A stretch of 64,000 bases of DNA from Stutzerimonas frequens. Its GTDB lineage: Bacteria > Pseudomonadota > Gammaproteobacteria > Pseudomonadales > Pseudomonadaceae. Positions within the stretch are counted from its first letter, which is position 1, and each line of letters starts with the position of its first letter. A model generated the notes under the pieces. It searched no databases, was not told the DNA's origin, and saw only the letters and a program-made list of their open reading frames with translations. Shown here in pieces: positions 15,659 to 24,320 of this stretch. The stretch covers positions 62,001 through 126,000 of the forward strand of contig NZ_JAMOHM010000006.1 of NCBI RefSeq assembly GCF_024448335.1. Reading direction: 5' to 3'. The position numbers and the translations under genes were made by a program.

Positions 15659-16413
15659 GCACGCACAATCAGGTAGACGTCGAAGCACGCAAGGATCCGG
15701 ACACGCTGGAGCGAGAGATCGACCAGCAGCGGGCGGAAATCGGCAACATCGTCCATGCCCTGGAAAGCAAGCTGTCGCCGGGGCAGATGATCGACACCGC
15801 GCTGGGCTATGCCAAGGGCGGTGGTGGCGAATTTCTGCACAATCTCAGTGACACGGTAAAGGCCAATCCGGTGCCGACGTTGCTGACCGGCATCGGCCTG
15901 GCCTGGCTGATGGCGGGGCAGAACCGCCGTCCGGATTACAGCGCCGCTACATCGACCGGTCCTTCGATGACCGACAAGCTGTCGGCCAAGGCATCCGGGC
16001 TGAAGCAGCAGGGCAACGGCATCAAGGACAAGGCTGCGCAGATGCGCCACGATGCTTCCACCACGCTGGGCAACGCTCGCCATCGGGTAAGCGACAGCAG
16101 CCGGCAGGCTGCCGACAGCCTGCGGCATACGGCGGATCGCGCACGCGGCGGCTTCTCGCAGTTGCTCAACGAGCAACCACTGGCGCTCGGCGCGATGGGT
16201 ATCGCCCTGGGAGCGCTGCTCGCGGCGACCGTACCGCCGACCCGGCGCGAAGACGAGCTGATGGGGCAGTCCAGCGACCAGCTGACCGACCGGCTCAAGC
16301 ACAAGGCGAAGGAAGGCTACGAAGTGGCCAGTGCCGAGGGCCAGCAGCTGGCCGGACAGGTCAAACACGACCTTGAGCGCGATCACGGTCAGCCCGCTTC
16401 GCGACCCCACTGA
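15655..16413 (+). CDS. DUF3618 domain membrane protein
   Basis: The 252-residue product opens with RKDPDTLEREIDQQRAEIGN and IVHALESKLSPGQMID, which is DUF3618. Two short hydrophobic segments follow (NPVPTLLTGIGLAWLMAG at about 62-79 and ALGAMGIALGALLAATVPPT at about 176-195). Long helical hydrophilic stretches flank them, with repeated Lys/Ala/Gln and patterns like RHDASTTLGNARHRVSDSSR. The architecture suggests a coiled-coil protein tethered to the membrane. It is the last gene of the operon. Confidence 0.7.
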   Translation: MSTHNQVDVEARKDPDTLEREIDQQRAEIGNIVHALESKLSPGQMIDTALGYAKGGGGEFLHNLSDTVKANPVPTLLTGIGLAWLMAGQNRRPDYSAATSTGPSMTDKLSAKASGLKQQGNGIKDKAAQMRHDASTTLGNARHRVSDSSRQAADSLRHTADRARGGFSQLLNEQPLALGAMGIALGALLAATVPPTRREDELMGQSSDQLTDRLKHKAKEGYEVASAEGQQLAGQVKHDLERDHGQPASRPH

Positions 16414-16430
16414 CGTACGAGCCGGAGGCA

Positions 16431-16474
16431 GGGGGTTTGATGCGGCCGGGCTTGAGTCCGACCGCAGAACCCCC
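16431..16474 (+). other. Long imperfect hairpin before tRNA-Thr
   Basis: GGGGGTT (16431-16437) pairs with AACCCCC (16468-16474), and inside it TGCGG pairs with CCGCA. There is no U-run. It may end the DUF3618 operon, shield its mRNA or separate it from the tRNA gene. Confidence 0.4.
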
Positions 16475-16492
16475 GATAATCCGCCGCCTGGC

Positions 16493-16568
16493 GCCGGTGT
16501 AGCTCAGTAGGTAGAGCAGCGCATTCGTAATGCGAAGGTCGCAGGTTCGACTCCTGTCTCCGGCACCA
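16493..16568 (+). tRNA. tRNA-Thr (anticodon CGU)
   Basis: The 76-nt sequence folds as a cloverleaf: acceptor GCCGGTG/CTCCGGC, D-arm GCTC-AGTAGGTA-GAGC, anticodon arm with loop TTCGTAA (CGU), T-arm GCAGG-TTCGACT-CCTGT, encoded CCA end. The U-U pair in the acceptor is odd. The G-A pair closing the anticodon stem is, as I recall, also present in E. coli thrW. A terminator follows at once. Confidence 0.95.
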
Positions 16569-16576
16569 ATGAAATC

Positions 16577-16607
16577 AAAGGGTTAGCGTTGGCTAGCCCT
16601 TTTTCAT
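16577..16607 (+). terminator. Terminator after tRNA-Thr
   Basis: AAAGGGTTAGC-GTTG-GCTAGCCCTTTTT forms a stem with one G-U pair and a run of T, 8 bases after the tRNA CCA end. Confidence 0.85.
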
Positions 16608-16616
16608 TTAGGGCAG

Positions 16617-16645
16617 TGTCCCCGAAGTGTCCCTTTCTTGTCCCC
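16617..16645. repeat. Three TGTCCC direct repeats at 11-bp spacing
   Basis: TGTCCC occurs at 16617, 16628 and 16639, exactly one helical turn apart, between the tRNA-Thr terminator and the fic stop codon. Direct repeats in this position look like arm-type binding sites of a tyrosine integrase, although no integrase gene is present. Confidence 0.45.
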
Positions 16646-17241
16646 TAGCGGATCGCTTGACCGATACAGCGTTGGAAGATATTGGTCATCGCCTGATAGT
16701 CACAGGTTACCGCATCGATATTTGCTTGGATCCACTCGCCCTCATCGACCTGCCACCAGCTGATCTCGTAGCCGGCGTTCACAATGATGTGATCAAACAG
16801 GATCCGCTGCGCGCGTCCGTTTCCTTCCCGGAAAGGGTGGACCATATTCAAGTCGCCATAGAGTTCAGCGACGGCGGAAACCAACTGTTGCCGTGACATA
16901 CCTTCGTACCAGTTGGCCGCCTCCAATTGTCTGAAGAGCTTCGAAGCCTCCGGTTCGATTCGGGTGACGTTGCAGAAGTGCGTACCGCCTTTCGATATGT
17001 CCACGGTACGTAGTTCTCCCGCCCATTCGTAAACATCTTCGAAGAGAGTGCGGTGGATCCGTTGCAGATAGGTGAGATCGTACGGAGGAAGGGCGAAGTC
17101 TATGGAGACTGCAGCGATTTCGGAAAGCGTGCGCTCAGCAGCGTGAAGCGCTTGGTCATCGGTCAGGTCTAGGCGGTTGCGTAGAACCGTGGTGCCTGGA
17201 TAGCAGAGAGGATCCTGACCGACACCGTACTTATCGAGCAT
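16645..17241 (-). CDS. fic: Fic-family AMP-transferase toxin
   Basis: The 198-residue protein contains the full Fic active-site motif HPFREGNGR at 135-143, with the catalytic His 135 and the ATP-binding Gly/Asn/Arg. Upstream are the beta-hairpin or flap region (VDISKGGTHFCNVTRIEPEA) and the Fic core helices. Fic proteins transfer AMP from ATP to target proteins; stand-alone FicT toxins of pseudomonads and relatives modify DNA gyrase and topoisomerase IV. Its start overlaps the stop codon of yhfG (TGATG), so the two are translationally coupled. No inhibitory helix is seen inside the protein itself; inhibition is expected from YhfG. Confidence 0.88.
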   Translation of the reverse strand: MLDKYGVGQDPLCYPGTTVLRNRLDLTDDQALHAAERTLSEIAAVSIDFALPPYDLTYLQRIHRTLFEDVYEWAGELRTVDISKGGTHFCNVTRIEPEASKLFRQLEAANWYEGMSRQQLVSAVAELYGDLNMVHPFREGNGRAQRILFDHIIVNAGYEISWWQVDEGEWIQANIDAVTCDYQAMTNIFQRCIGQAIR

Positions 17242-17411
17242 CAGGCCTGCCGAGCGCGCAAGGCTCTCAGGGCAGCTTCGCGAGTTGGGAGTTTGCGTTT
17301 AGCGTCAGCGGGTGTGGTATCGAAGCCTTCCAGGCGCAGGCTGGCGGCATAGTTCGATTGGCGGACCTTCGCGTAGTAGGCCTTCTTCTCTTCCAAGGTC
17401 AGATCGGGCAT
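17241..17411 (-). CDS. yhfG: YhfG-like antitoxin of the Fic toxin, 56 aa
   Basis: This short gene starts with ATG at 17411 and ends in a TGA that overlaps the fic start codon. The product begins MPDLTLEEKKAYYAKVRQSN and continues YAASLRLEGFDTTPADAKRK, as in the YhfG family. The stretch SLRLEG (24-29) fits the inhibitory motif [S/T]xxxE[G/N] of class I Fic antitoxins. In that motif Glu (E28 here) blocks productive ATP binding in the Fic active site. The class I assignment therefore rests on both motif and gene position. The gene is below common length cut-offs and easy to miss. Confidence 0.85.
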   Translation of the reverse strand: MPDLTLEEKKAYYAKVRQSNYAASLRLEGFDTTPADAKRKLPTREAALRALRARQA

Positions 17412-17590
17412 AGCAAAAACCTCGTTCGCGGTGTGCGGGTCATTATAGCGGAATAGCGGATGCTAATTCGCAGCGTCTTGCCGGTCCTTCTGGCCGAGCA
17501 ACGCCAGCGGCGAATGACTGAGAACAGTCGCGAAGTGATCCGGCGCCAGTAGGGGCGGCGAGGGCGCAGCCATCAGGCTGCCGTTCTTCA

Positions 17591-19719
17591 TTACAGGGTG
17601 ATCGCGATGCCTGCCTGCAGGGTGCGGGGAGCACCCGGGTAGGCCCAGATGTTGCCCCAGGCGCGCTCTTCGTACTCTTCGTCGAACAGGTTGTTAAGGT
17701 TCAGGTTCAGGCGAACCCGTTCGGTCAGCGGGTAGTAGGCGAGCAGGTCGACGGTGGTGTAGGCATCCATGTCAAACGCCGTACTGGTGGCACCGCCCTT
17801 GCGGTCGCCAACGTATTTGACGCCCATGCCTACGCCGAGTCCGGCCAGCGGACCTTCGGAGAATTCGTAGGTGTCCAGCAGGTTGAAGCTGTGGCGTGGC
17901 ACGTTGGCCAGGCGCGTGCCGACCGGCATCGATGCACTCGAGCTTTCGGTGACTTCGGCATCGACGTAGGCGTAGCCGCCGATCACGCGCCACTGCGGGG
18001 TGATGTTGCCTGCCACGCTGATGTCGAAGCCGCGGCTGCGCGCTTCGCCGGCGGCGACCTGATAGTTGCTGTCGTACGGATCGCTGGTCAGCACGTTTTC
18101 CTTGGTGATGTGGAACAGCGCCGCAGTGACGCTGAGGTCATGCTCCGGCAGCTCGTACTTGACGCCGACTTCGTGGGCTATGCCTTCTTCCGGGTCGAAT
18201 GCCTGGCTGCTGCGGTCGGCGCCGCGGTTGGGCTTGAACGAGCGCGAGGTGTTGGCGTAGACGGCCAACTCCTCGGTCAGGTCGTAGATCAGCCCGAAAC
18301 GTGGGGAGACGGCGTTGTGTGCCTGGTCCCAGCTGCCGGCGGGGTTGAGCTTGTTTTCGTACTGTTGCTCGAAGCGCTCCAGGCGTGCACCGACTTGCGC
18401 TGTCAGGCGCTCGGTGAGGGCGATCTGGTCCTGCAGGAAGAACGCGTAGGACTCAGGTTCTCGTCATCGTAGGTCGTGGTGCGGGTCAGCACGGGCAGCG
18501 GCTGGCCGTAGACCGGATCATAGAGATCGATTGGAAAGTCGCTGGTCGCACCACCCGAGCGATCGATCTGGGAGTCGTAGTTGAAGTCGTCGAATTCCAC
18601 ACCGAGCAGCAGCGTGTGGGCCAGGCCCGCGGCGTCGAAGTGCCCCTCCAGATTGGCCTGCACCGCCAGTTCGTTCCAGTTTAGCCAGCGCTCGCTGTAG
18701 TTGCGCCCGACCGTGCGGCCATCGGCGGCCAGGCCATTGTTCTCCACCGCGCCGCCGTCCAGGCTACCGTCGAGGTACTGGATGCCGCCGCGCAGCAGCC
18801 ACTGGCTGTCCAGCTGGTGCTCCAGGCGCAGTTGCGTGGTGGCGTTCTGGTTGGTCAGCTTGCCGGCACTCTCCTCTCCAAGGAAGCGATCGCGCGACAG
18901 GTCGCCGGCCTGGTTGGGGTAGCGGGTCAGACCGCGGTCCAGTGGATGGCGATTGTGCAGATAATCGCCTTCGAGGATCAGTGCGGTGTCATCGTTGAGC
19001 TGCCAGCGCAGCACTGGCGCAATGATGTAGCGCTCGCTTTCAACGTGGTCGCGGAAGCTGTCGCTGCCTTCGGCGACCAGGTTGAGGCGATAGGTAAAGG
19101 CTGCGCTTTCGCCCAGTGCGCCGGTGGTATCCAGGGTGCCGCGGCGTAGACCGTCGGTGTTCACCTGGCTGCCGAGCACCGTGCGCCGCTCCGCCTGCGG
19201 CTGCTTGCTGACGATGTTGAAGGTGCCGCCCGGATCGCCGCGCCCATACAGCATCGAGGCCGGGCCGCGCAGCACTTCGATGCGCTCCAGTGTGTTGGCG
19301 TCGGGCATGTTGGGATAGCCACGGTTCACCGCGAAGCCGTTGCGGTAGAACTCCTGGGTGCTGAAGCCGCGCACGAGGAATTCGGTCAGGCCCTGACCGC
19401 CGAAGTTGTTGCCGCGCTCCACGCCGCCGGCGTAATCAAGCGCATCTTCAAGGCGTGTTGCGCCGATGTCTTCGACGACCTGCGCCGGCACGACGCTGAT
19501 CGATTGCGGGGTTTCGTGGATCGCGGTGTCGGTGCGGGTGGCGCTGGCCGAGCGGGTCGCACGATAGCCCTGCACGGGGCCGTCGGCGCGCTCGGCCGAG
19601 GCGGTGACCTGCATCTCCTCCAGTGCCAGCGGATCAGCGGGCGGTTCGTCGTTGGCTGAAGCCATAGCAGGGCAGGTTAGGGCAGGAATCGCGAGCATCG
19701 GGAGGAGAAGGCGCCGCAT
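17591..19719 (-). pseudogene. TonB-dependent siderophore receptor, broken by one frameshift
   Basis: The N-terminal part has a signal peptide (MRRLLLPMLAIPALTCPAMA), a plug domain (ETPQSISVVPAQVVEDIG, TLERIEVLRGPASMLYGRGDPGG) and the start of the barrel. It reads into a stop at 18403. The rest of the barrel, ending NLNNLFDEEYEERAWGN and GAPRTLQAGIAITL, continues in another frame. The two join near 18450-18457, between YDDENLS and SYAFFLQDQ; one base appears to be missing, and restoring it would give about 709 residues. No N-terminal signalling domain is present, so it would be a plain ferric-siderophore importer. A Fur-box-like site precedes it. Either a real recent mutation or a base-calling error explains the break. 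Confidence 0.8.
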
Positions 19720-19761
19720 CGAAAGATCCTTGAGGGAAGGGAGCGAGGGCGGGCATCCTAA

Positions 19762-19784
19762 TCTCAACGAAAACGATTATCAAA
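19762..19784 (-). promoter_or_regulatory. Fur-box-like site before the siderophore receptor
   Basis: On the minus strand the site reads GATAATCGTTTTCGTTGAGA, which shares GATAAT and TTTTCGTT-like halves with the Fur consensus GATAATGATAATCATTATC. It lies about 45-65 bases upstream of the receptor start, where iron repression would act. Confidence 0.55.
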
Positions 19785-19946
19785 TAGAAGGTGATCTCAT
19801 CTGAATGCGCGCTACGGCAGGTTGCGCTGGGCGTAGCGGCGCAGGCAGATCGAGCGCGCGGCGATCTGCAACCAGCGCGCCGCGCAGCGCAGATAAGCGG
19901 CGGCTGCCAAGCGGTTCGGGGGTCACATTCGGCGGCTGCTCGGCGC

Positions 19947-21499
19947 TCAGTTGCAGGCGAGGACCACGCGGTCGCGGCCGGCTCTTTTGGCCTGGTAGAG
20001 CGCTTCGTCCGCAGCCTTGAAGGTTGCGTCTGGCGAGTCATGGCTGGTGCTGCAGGCGATGCCGATGGATGCGGTGACCGGCGCACCGGTTGGGCTGTTC
20101 GTATAACGCAGGCGAACCAGCAGGCGCTCTGCGGCGATGCGTGCACCGGCGGCGTCCGTGTCGGGTAGCAGCACGAGAAACTCCTCTCCACCCATCCTGC
20201 AGAGGACGTCGCTGGGGCGGGAGCACTCCCGCAGTACCGAAGCGAGGTAACGCAGCACGTCGTCGCCTACGTCATGGCCGTACTGGTCGTTGACCTGCTT
20301 GAAATGATCGATGTCCAGGGCCAGCGCGGCATAGTGTTGGTCGAGCAGATCGAACTGCTTGAGCGCCAGTTCGAGCCCGCGGCGGTTGCGCAATCCGGTC
20401 AGCGGATCGGTCATGGACGCTGCTTCCAGCGCGCCCATCTTTTGCTGCAGCAGGGACACGCCGGCAAGCATGGCGACCTTCAGGCGCGAGACCTCGAAGT
20501 ACCAGGAATTGACCCGCGATATGCGGTTGGCTGCTTCCGGAGCGCTCCAGTGTTCGGCAGTATCGGCCAATGCGCGGATGGGCGCGGATATGAGTTTGGA
20601 TAGCCACCAGAACACGGCCAGCGATACGAGCGCGAAAGGCACTGCGTTCATCAGGGTCGTGCGCGCCAAGCGGTCGAGCTTGGCGGTGATCGCGACCGTG
20701 GGGCGCTGCGCGATGATGCCCCAGCCGGTACTCGGCACCGGGGCGTAGCCGGCCAGCATGTCGACGCCGAGGGTGTTGGTGACTCGCTGGCTGCCTTCGC
20801 GCCCGGTCAGTACCTGCTGAACGACCGCATTGGAGGCCACGTTCTGGCCCACCCGCTGTCCGTCCTCATGGAAAATCAGGTTGGCCTGCTTGTCGACAAC
20901 GTACAGGTAGGAGCCGTCGCGGTAGTAGTGCACGCCAAGCAGGCCGTGCAGTGCGTTGCGCTCGCGCAGGAATAGTGACGCGCTGATGAAGCCGAGATAG
21001 TGCCCGTCGGGGTCGAAGATCGGATGCGTTACCGCGATCAGATAGGTGCCGTCCGTGGCGATGTAGGGCTCGCTGATCAGCGGAATGCGCTCGCTCAGCG
21101 CGCGCCGCGCACCCGCGCTGTTGACCTTGAGGCCTACCAGCGCGGTGCTCTCCGGGGACGCTGAAACGATCTCACCGGTAGCACTGACGATCACTGCTCT
21201 GTTGAACTGATCGCTGTTGAGCTTGAGTCGCTCCGTTTCGCTGTCCCGTGCCGCGCGGGATCCTCGAACTTCGAGGAAAGCGCCTGCGCGGCATAGGCGA
21301 GTTCGCGACGACTGTTGAGAAAGAATCGGTCGGTGGTGTCGGCCAGCTTGCGCGCATAAGCCCTGTTGGCCTCCAGTGTTTGTTCGAACAGCTGGTCGCG
21401 CTGGGTGGTATAGCCGGCGAAGAAGCTGTTGGCGAAGGTGAGCAGGCCGGCGACGAGCGCTAGCAGGAGGGTCAGGCGTTGGAGATCCAGCCGGAACAT
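19947..21499 (-). pseudogene. Membrane sensor diguanylate cyclase (Cache-GGDEF), broken by one frameshift
   Basis: The start codon at 21499 (GGGAAG upstream) gives an N-terminal membrane helix (RLTLLLALVAGLLTFANSFF) and the beginning of a periplasmic Cache-like sensor. After SSKFEDP the frame is lost near 21250-21262 and continues one frame away as ARDSETERLKLNSDQFNRAV. The rest has a second membrane helix (AVPFALVSLAVFWWLSKLI) and a GGDEF domain. GGEEF and an RPSD inhibitory site five residues before it are intact, so the catalytic half could make cyclic di-GMP. One missing base restores a 517-residue protein. It is followed closely by the siderophore receptor gene, also frameshifted. Confidence 0.8.
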
Positions 21500-21943
21500 G
21501 AAGCTTCCCGATTCTGCGTGTGTGTATATCGCCGCAACCTCTGAGCGGTGAGCGCGACTGCGTGGCGGGTGCAGACCCCTGGGGCGGAATGATACATGCG
21601 CGGACCGGGCGCTGAAGCGTCAACGACGGAAAAAAGCGGCCGCTGGCACAAGGGTGGTGCGGCGGATAACTACCGCTCTCTTTTACCGCTGAGCCCGATC
21701 GACATGTTTGATGTTTCTGTTCCTGCCGCCCGCTTGCTGGCCGTCGAGGGCGCGGCTGCAGGTGCAGGCCGATGTCCTGAGGGCCGACCAGCTCGGCACG
21801 TACGGCGGCGAACTGATGGAGCGGCGGGATGAGCTGGGCCAACGCATGGTCCAGCTGCAGGGTGGGCCAGCTATGGCCGAGAACCGTCAGCTGGGGCTGC
21901 GTTTGCAGCTGACGCCGGCATCGGCATGACCGGCGCAGGGTGG
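21500..21943. other. Gap between diguanylate cyclase and LpxR genes
   Basis: These 444 bp hold no gene I can support. Plus-strand 21735-21929 has coding-like composition and ends in a stop, with readings such as QADVLRADQLGTYGGELMER, but there is no ribosome-binding site or recognisable family. It may be the tail of a degraded gene. The promoter of the cyclase gene should lie near 21510-21580. Confidence 0.4.
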
Positions 21944-22927
21944 TCAGAGTGCAGTCGACAGGGTGATGGAGCCGAACTGATCGTGCTCCTTTTGCCCCTG
22001 GAATTCGCGGCTGCGCCAGACGCTGGCGAAGGCCAGCTGCCAGCGGCTCCAGGTCAACGCCACGCCGAGCTTGGCGTCGCCGACCCATTCGCGGCGGTCC
22101 ACTGAATGGCTGTCCTCGAAGGTATTACCGTCCAGCAGCATGTTGTGCGCCATATAGCGCCCTTCGAGATTGGCGAAGCCATACCAGGCGAAGTCACCGC
22201 CGGGGCGAAAGAATTGACTACCGCTCTGCGCTGGCGCCACCGCCGGGATGCTGAAGCTGCGCTGCAGGTTCTGGCCCAGGCGAAGGCCCAGTCCGGCCGA
22301 GCCGTAGCTGTACAGGTTGCCGAGGGCGAAGCCTACGCTCGGGCCGTATTCCAGCTCGAGCCCGGCAAAGCGTTCCTGCAGCCACCAGCGATGCTGATAG
22401 CCCAGATTGACGAAGGCTTCGTTCTCCAGCTGGTTATCCCAGCCGTTGGGTTCGTCGCTGTCGGTCACCTTGTGCACGGCACGCTGCAGGCGCTTGCCGC
22501 CAGCGGTCGGGCCGACTATGCCCACGTCCAGGTGCAGGCCCTGCGCTGCGCGCCAGACTTCGTACTGGGTGTCGGAGAACATCGACATGCCGGCGAAGAG
22601 CAGGCCCGCGTAGGGGCGGTCGTCTTCGATCAGCGCTCGCGTTTCTATTTCCTCCGGCGTGTAGATCTGATGGCCGAAGCGGTAGGCGACGTTGTCGACG
22701 GCGGCGCCCGACCAGCCGGGCAGCAGATCGGCGAAGCGCCGCGTCCAGCTCTGGTCGTCCGGTTCGAAACCCCAGATGACTTCCAGGCCGTTGGTGTAGT
22801 GACCATCGCTGCCCGAGGCGATGATGTCGTTCTCCGCCTTGATGGCGAGGATGTCCGCATGGCTGACGGCGGGGGCGGTGATGGATGCGGCGAGCAGGCA
22901 CGAGCACAGCAAAGAACGAGAATGCAT
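21944..22927 (-). CDS. LpxR-family lipid A 3'-O-deacylase
   Basis: The 327-residue protein has a signal peptide ending near VSHAD and matches DUF2219/LpxR outer-membrane beta-barrels. The N-terminal motif AENDIIASGSDGHYTNG holds the Asn-Asp pair (N33, D34) that binds Ca2+ and substrate in Salmonella LpxR. A His follows in QRAVHKV, in the region of the catalytic His. The family removes the 3'-acyloxyacyl chain of lipid A in the outer leaflet, although several members are untested. It is downstream of, and in the same direction as, the Dlt-like cassette with a 76-bp gap and its own AGGAG ribosome-binding site. Confidence 0.75.
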   Translation of the reverse strand: MHSRSLLCSCLLAASITAPAVSHADILAIKAENDIIASGSDGHYTNGLEVIWGFEPDDQSWTRRFADLLPGWSGAAVDNVAYRFGHQIYTPEEIETRALIEDDRPYAGLLFAGMSMFSDTQYEVWRAAQGLHLDVGIVGPTAGGKRLQRAVHKVTDSDEPNGWDNQLENEAFVNLGYQHRWWLQERFAGLELEYGPSVGFALGNLYSYGSAGLGLRLGQNLQRSFSIPAVAPAQSGSQFFRPGGDFAWYGFANLEGRYMAHNMLLDGNTFEDSHSVDRREWVGDAKLGVALTWSRWQLAFASVWRSREFQGQKEHDQFGSITLSTAL

Positions 22928-23003
22928 GATTCAACTCCTGGCTTACGTTCTTGTTTGTATGTCTTTCTCGGACCATCACCGCTTCCAGCGGTTCGCTTGT
23001 CGA

Positions 23004-24068
23004 TCAGGGCGCGTCGTACGCGCCGTTTCTGGCCAGCCCCGCCTTGCTGACCATCTCCTGTCTGGCTTCCTGCAGTTGCTCGGCCAGTGCCGCGGAAAAG
23101 TCATGCACGGCTGACCAGCGCAGGTGAATGGCGTCGACGAAGGCGGCCGGTGGAGCAACCCATTCGCGATCGGCGTTCCAATACTGAGCCCCGGCATGCC
23201 CGGCGATGGCGGCGTTCAGCCTGGCGTCAAAGCTGGCGAGAAAGCTGCCATCGGCATCGACCTTGGCTTTCCACTGCGGATGCAGGGGCGTGGAAACCAC
23301 AAGCAGCTGGCGTTGCTCGTTCTTCAGGCGTTTCGACAGCTCGCCCAGGGCGACAAAGCAGCTGTCATCCAGCGCGTCCGGTTTGTCGTAGAACAGGCCG
23401 CGATCACCCTGCGGCTCCAGCGGCCCGTCGCCATGGCGGGTGAATACCAGCGGGTCCCATTCGATCTCGTTGGCCCGTTGCGCCTTGACCGTCTGCGCAT
23501 TGCGCAGCAGCGAACGCGGCGAGAAGTAGCGCATGTAGTAGCCCCAGCGCGAGGCCTGCTGATAGACGTACTGGTCGGCGTGAGTGCGGTCGAACACCGC
23601 ATCCGGCACCTTCCAGCAGCCGGCAAAGTCCAGCGGGTCGACGATCATCACCACCTGGCGGACGCTTGGTTCACGATCCAGCAGCCAGTTGGCGACATAG
23701 GTCGACTGGTTGGCGTGCAGGCCACAGAACGCACCGTTGAGCGGACGCAGGCCCGGGGCCTGCTCGATCAGCACGTCACCATCGACATGGCGCCAGGCGA
23801 CCGAGGAACCGACGATCAGCAGGTTCGGATCGGCGATGGGGTTGTGCCGCAGAAAATGCAGCTTTTCGTCCACGCACAGGCTGTTGGAGAAGGCCGGTGG
23901 TGGCAGGTTGTCGGTGTGATTGAGCCAGGCGAGCAGGACGGCAAAGCCGCCGAGCATCCCGAACAGCCCGGCGAACATTCCCAGCAGGTAGCCGGCACGT
24001 ATCCGCCGCTGGCCTGCTTCGGCCCCGGCGGCAACGCCGTCCGGGCATGTATCGACGGATCTGGCCAT
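23004..24068 (-). CDS. Membrane-anchored SGNH hydrolase (DltD/AlgJ-like)
   Basis: The 354-residue protein has one N-terminal membrane helix (YLLGMFAGLFGMLGGFAVLL, about 27-46) and a long extracytoplasmic domain. NLLIVGSSVAWRHVDG gives the GxS block with Ser 89 as the likely nucleophile. VDAIHLRWS gives the Asp-x-x-His pair (D312, H315). Serine, Asp and His thus match a SGNH triad. The fold and anchoring are like DltD and AlgJ/AlgX, which finish acyl transfer to envelope polymers. Its gene lies 3 bp behind the carrier protein gene, so it belongs to the same cassette. The natural inference is that it moves the acyl group onto, or removes it from, an outside polymer. Confidence 0.7.
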   Translation of the reverse strand: MARSVDTCPDGVAAGAEAGQRRIRAGYLLGMFAGLFGMLGGFAVLLAWLNHTDNLPPPAFSNSLCVDEKLHFLRHNPIADPNLLIVGSSVAWRHVDGDVLIEQAPGLRPLNGAFCGLHANQSTYVANWLLDREPSVRQVVMIVDPLDFAGCWKVPDAVFDRTHADQYVYQQASRWGYYMRYFSPRSLLRNAQTVKAQRANEIEWDPLVFTRHGDGPLEPQGDRGLFYDKPDALDDSCFVALGELSKRLKNEQRQLLVVSTPLHPQWKAKVDADGSFLASFDARLNAAIAGHAGAQYWNADREWVAPPAAFVDAIHLRWSAVHDFSAALAEQLQEARQEMVSKAGLARNGAYDAP

Positions 24069-24071
24069 GAC

Positions 24072-24320
24072 TCAACGCCCTCCGAGTTTGGTCTGGATCA
24101 ACTGGGCGAAGTGGCCAACGTTCTTCAGCGATTCCAGTTCGGCGGTGCGGAACTTGATGCCGAAGTGCTGCTCGGCGGCCACGATCAGCAACACATGGGT
24201 CTGGCTGTCCCAGCCATCGATGTCGTCGGCGGTGGTTTCGGGTGTGAGGACGATGTCGTCATCGTCGAACACGTCATGGAAGACCTGGGTCAGCGCCTGG
24301 AGAATTTCCTTTTCGTTCAT
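24072..24320 (-). CDS. Dedicated acyl carrier protein, 82 aa
   Basis: This acidic helical protein contains IDGWDSQTHVLLIV. Ser 39 within the Asp-Ser pair is the 4'-phosphopantetheine attachment site. It differs from fatty-acid AcpP (which has DSLD) and is closer to carriers that serve FkbH-type loading enzymes, often seen as GWDS. Its start codon overlaps the FkbH-like gene's end by 4 bp, and the SGNH gene follows at 3 bp. It is therefore a private carrier of this cassette, comparable in role to DltC. Confidence 0.88.
   Translation of the reverse strand: MNEKEILQALTQVFHDVFDDDDIVLTPETTADDIDGWDSQTHVLLIVAAEQHFGIKFRTAELESLKNVGHFAQLIQTKLGGR

Noticed and set aside
16493..16568. tRNA-Thr considered a pseudogene because of mismatches in the acceptor and anticodon stems
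   Set aside because: The anticodon-stem G-A pair also occurs, as I recall it, in E. coli thrW, and all other features including the CCA end are intact.
21500..22088. Upstream extension of the cyclase frame towards 22088
   Set aside because: The sequence before the cyclase domain in that frame is Arg/Pro-rich and runs into the LpxR gene. The true N-terminus lies in another frame starting at 21499.
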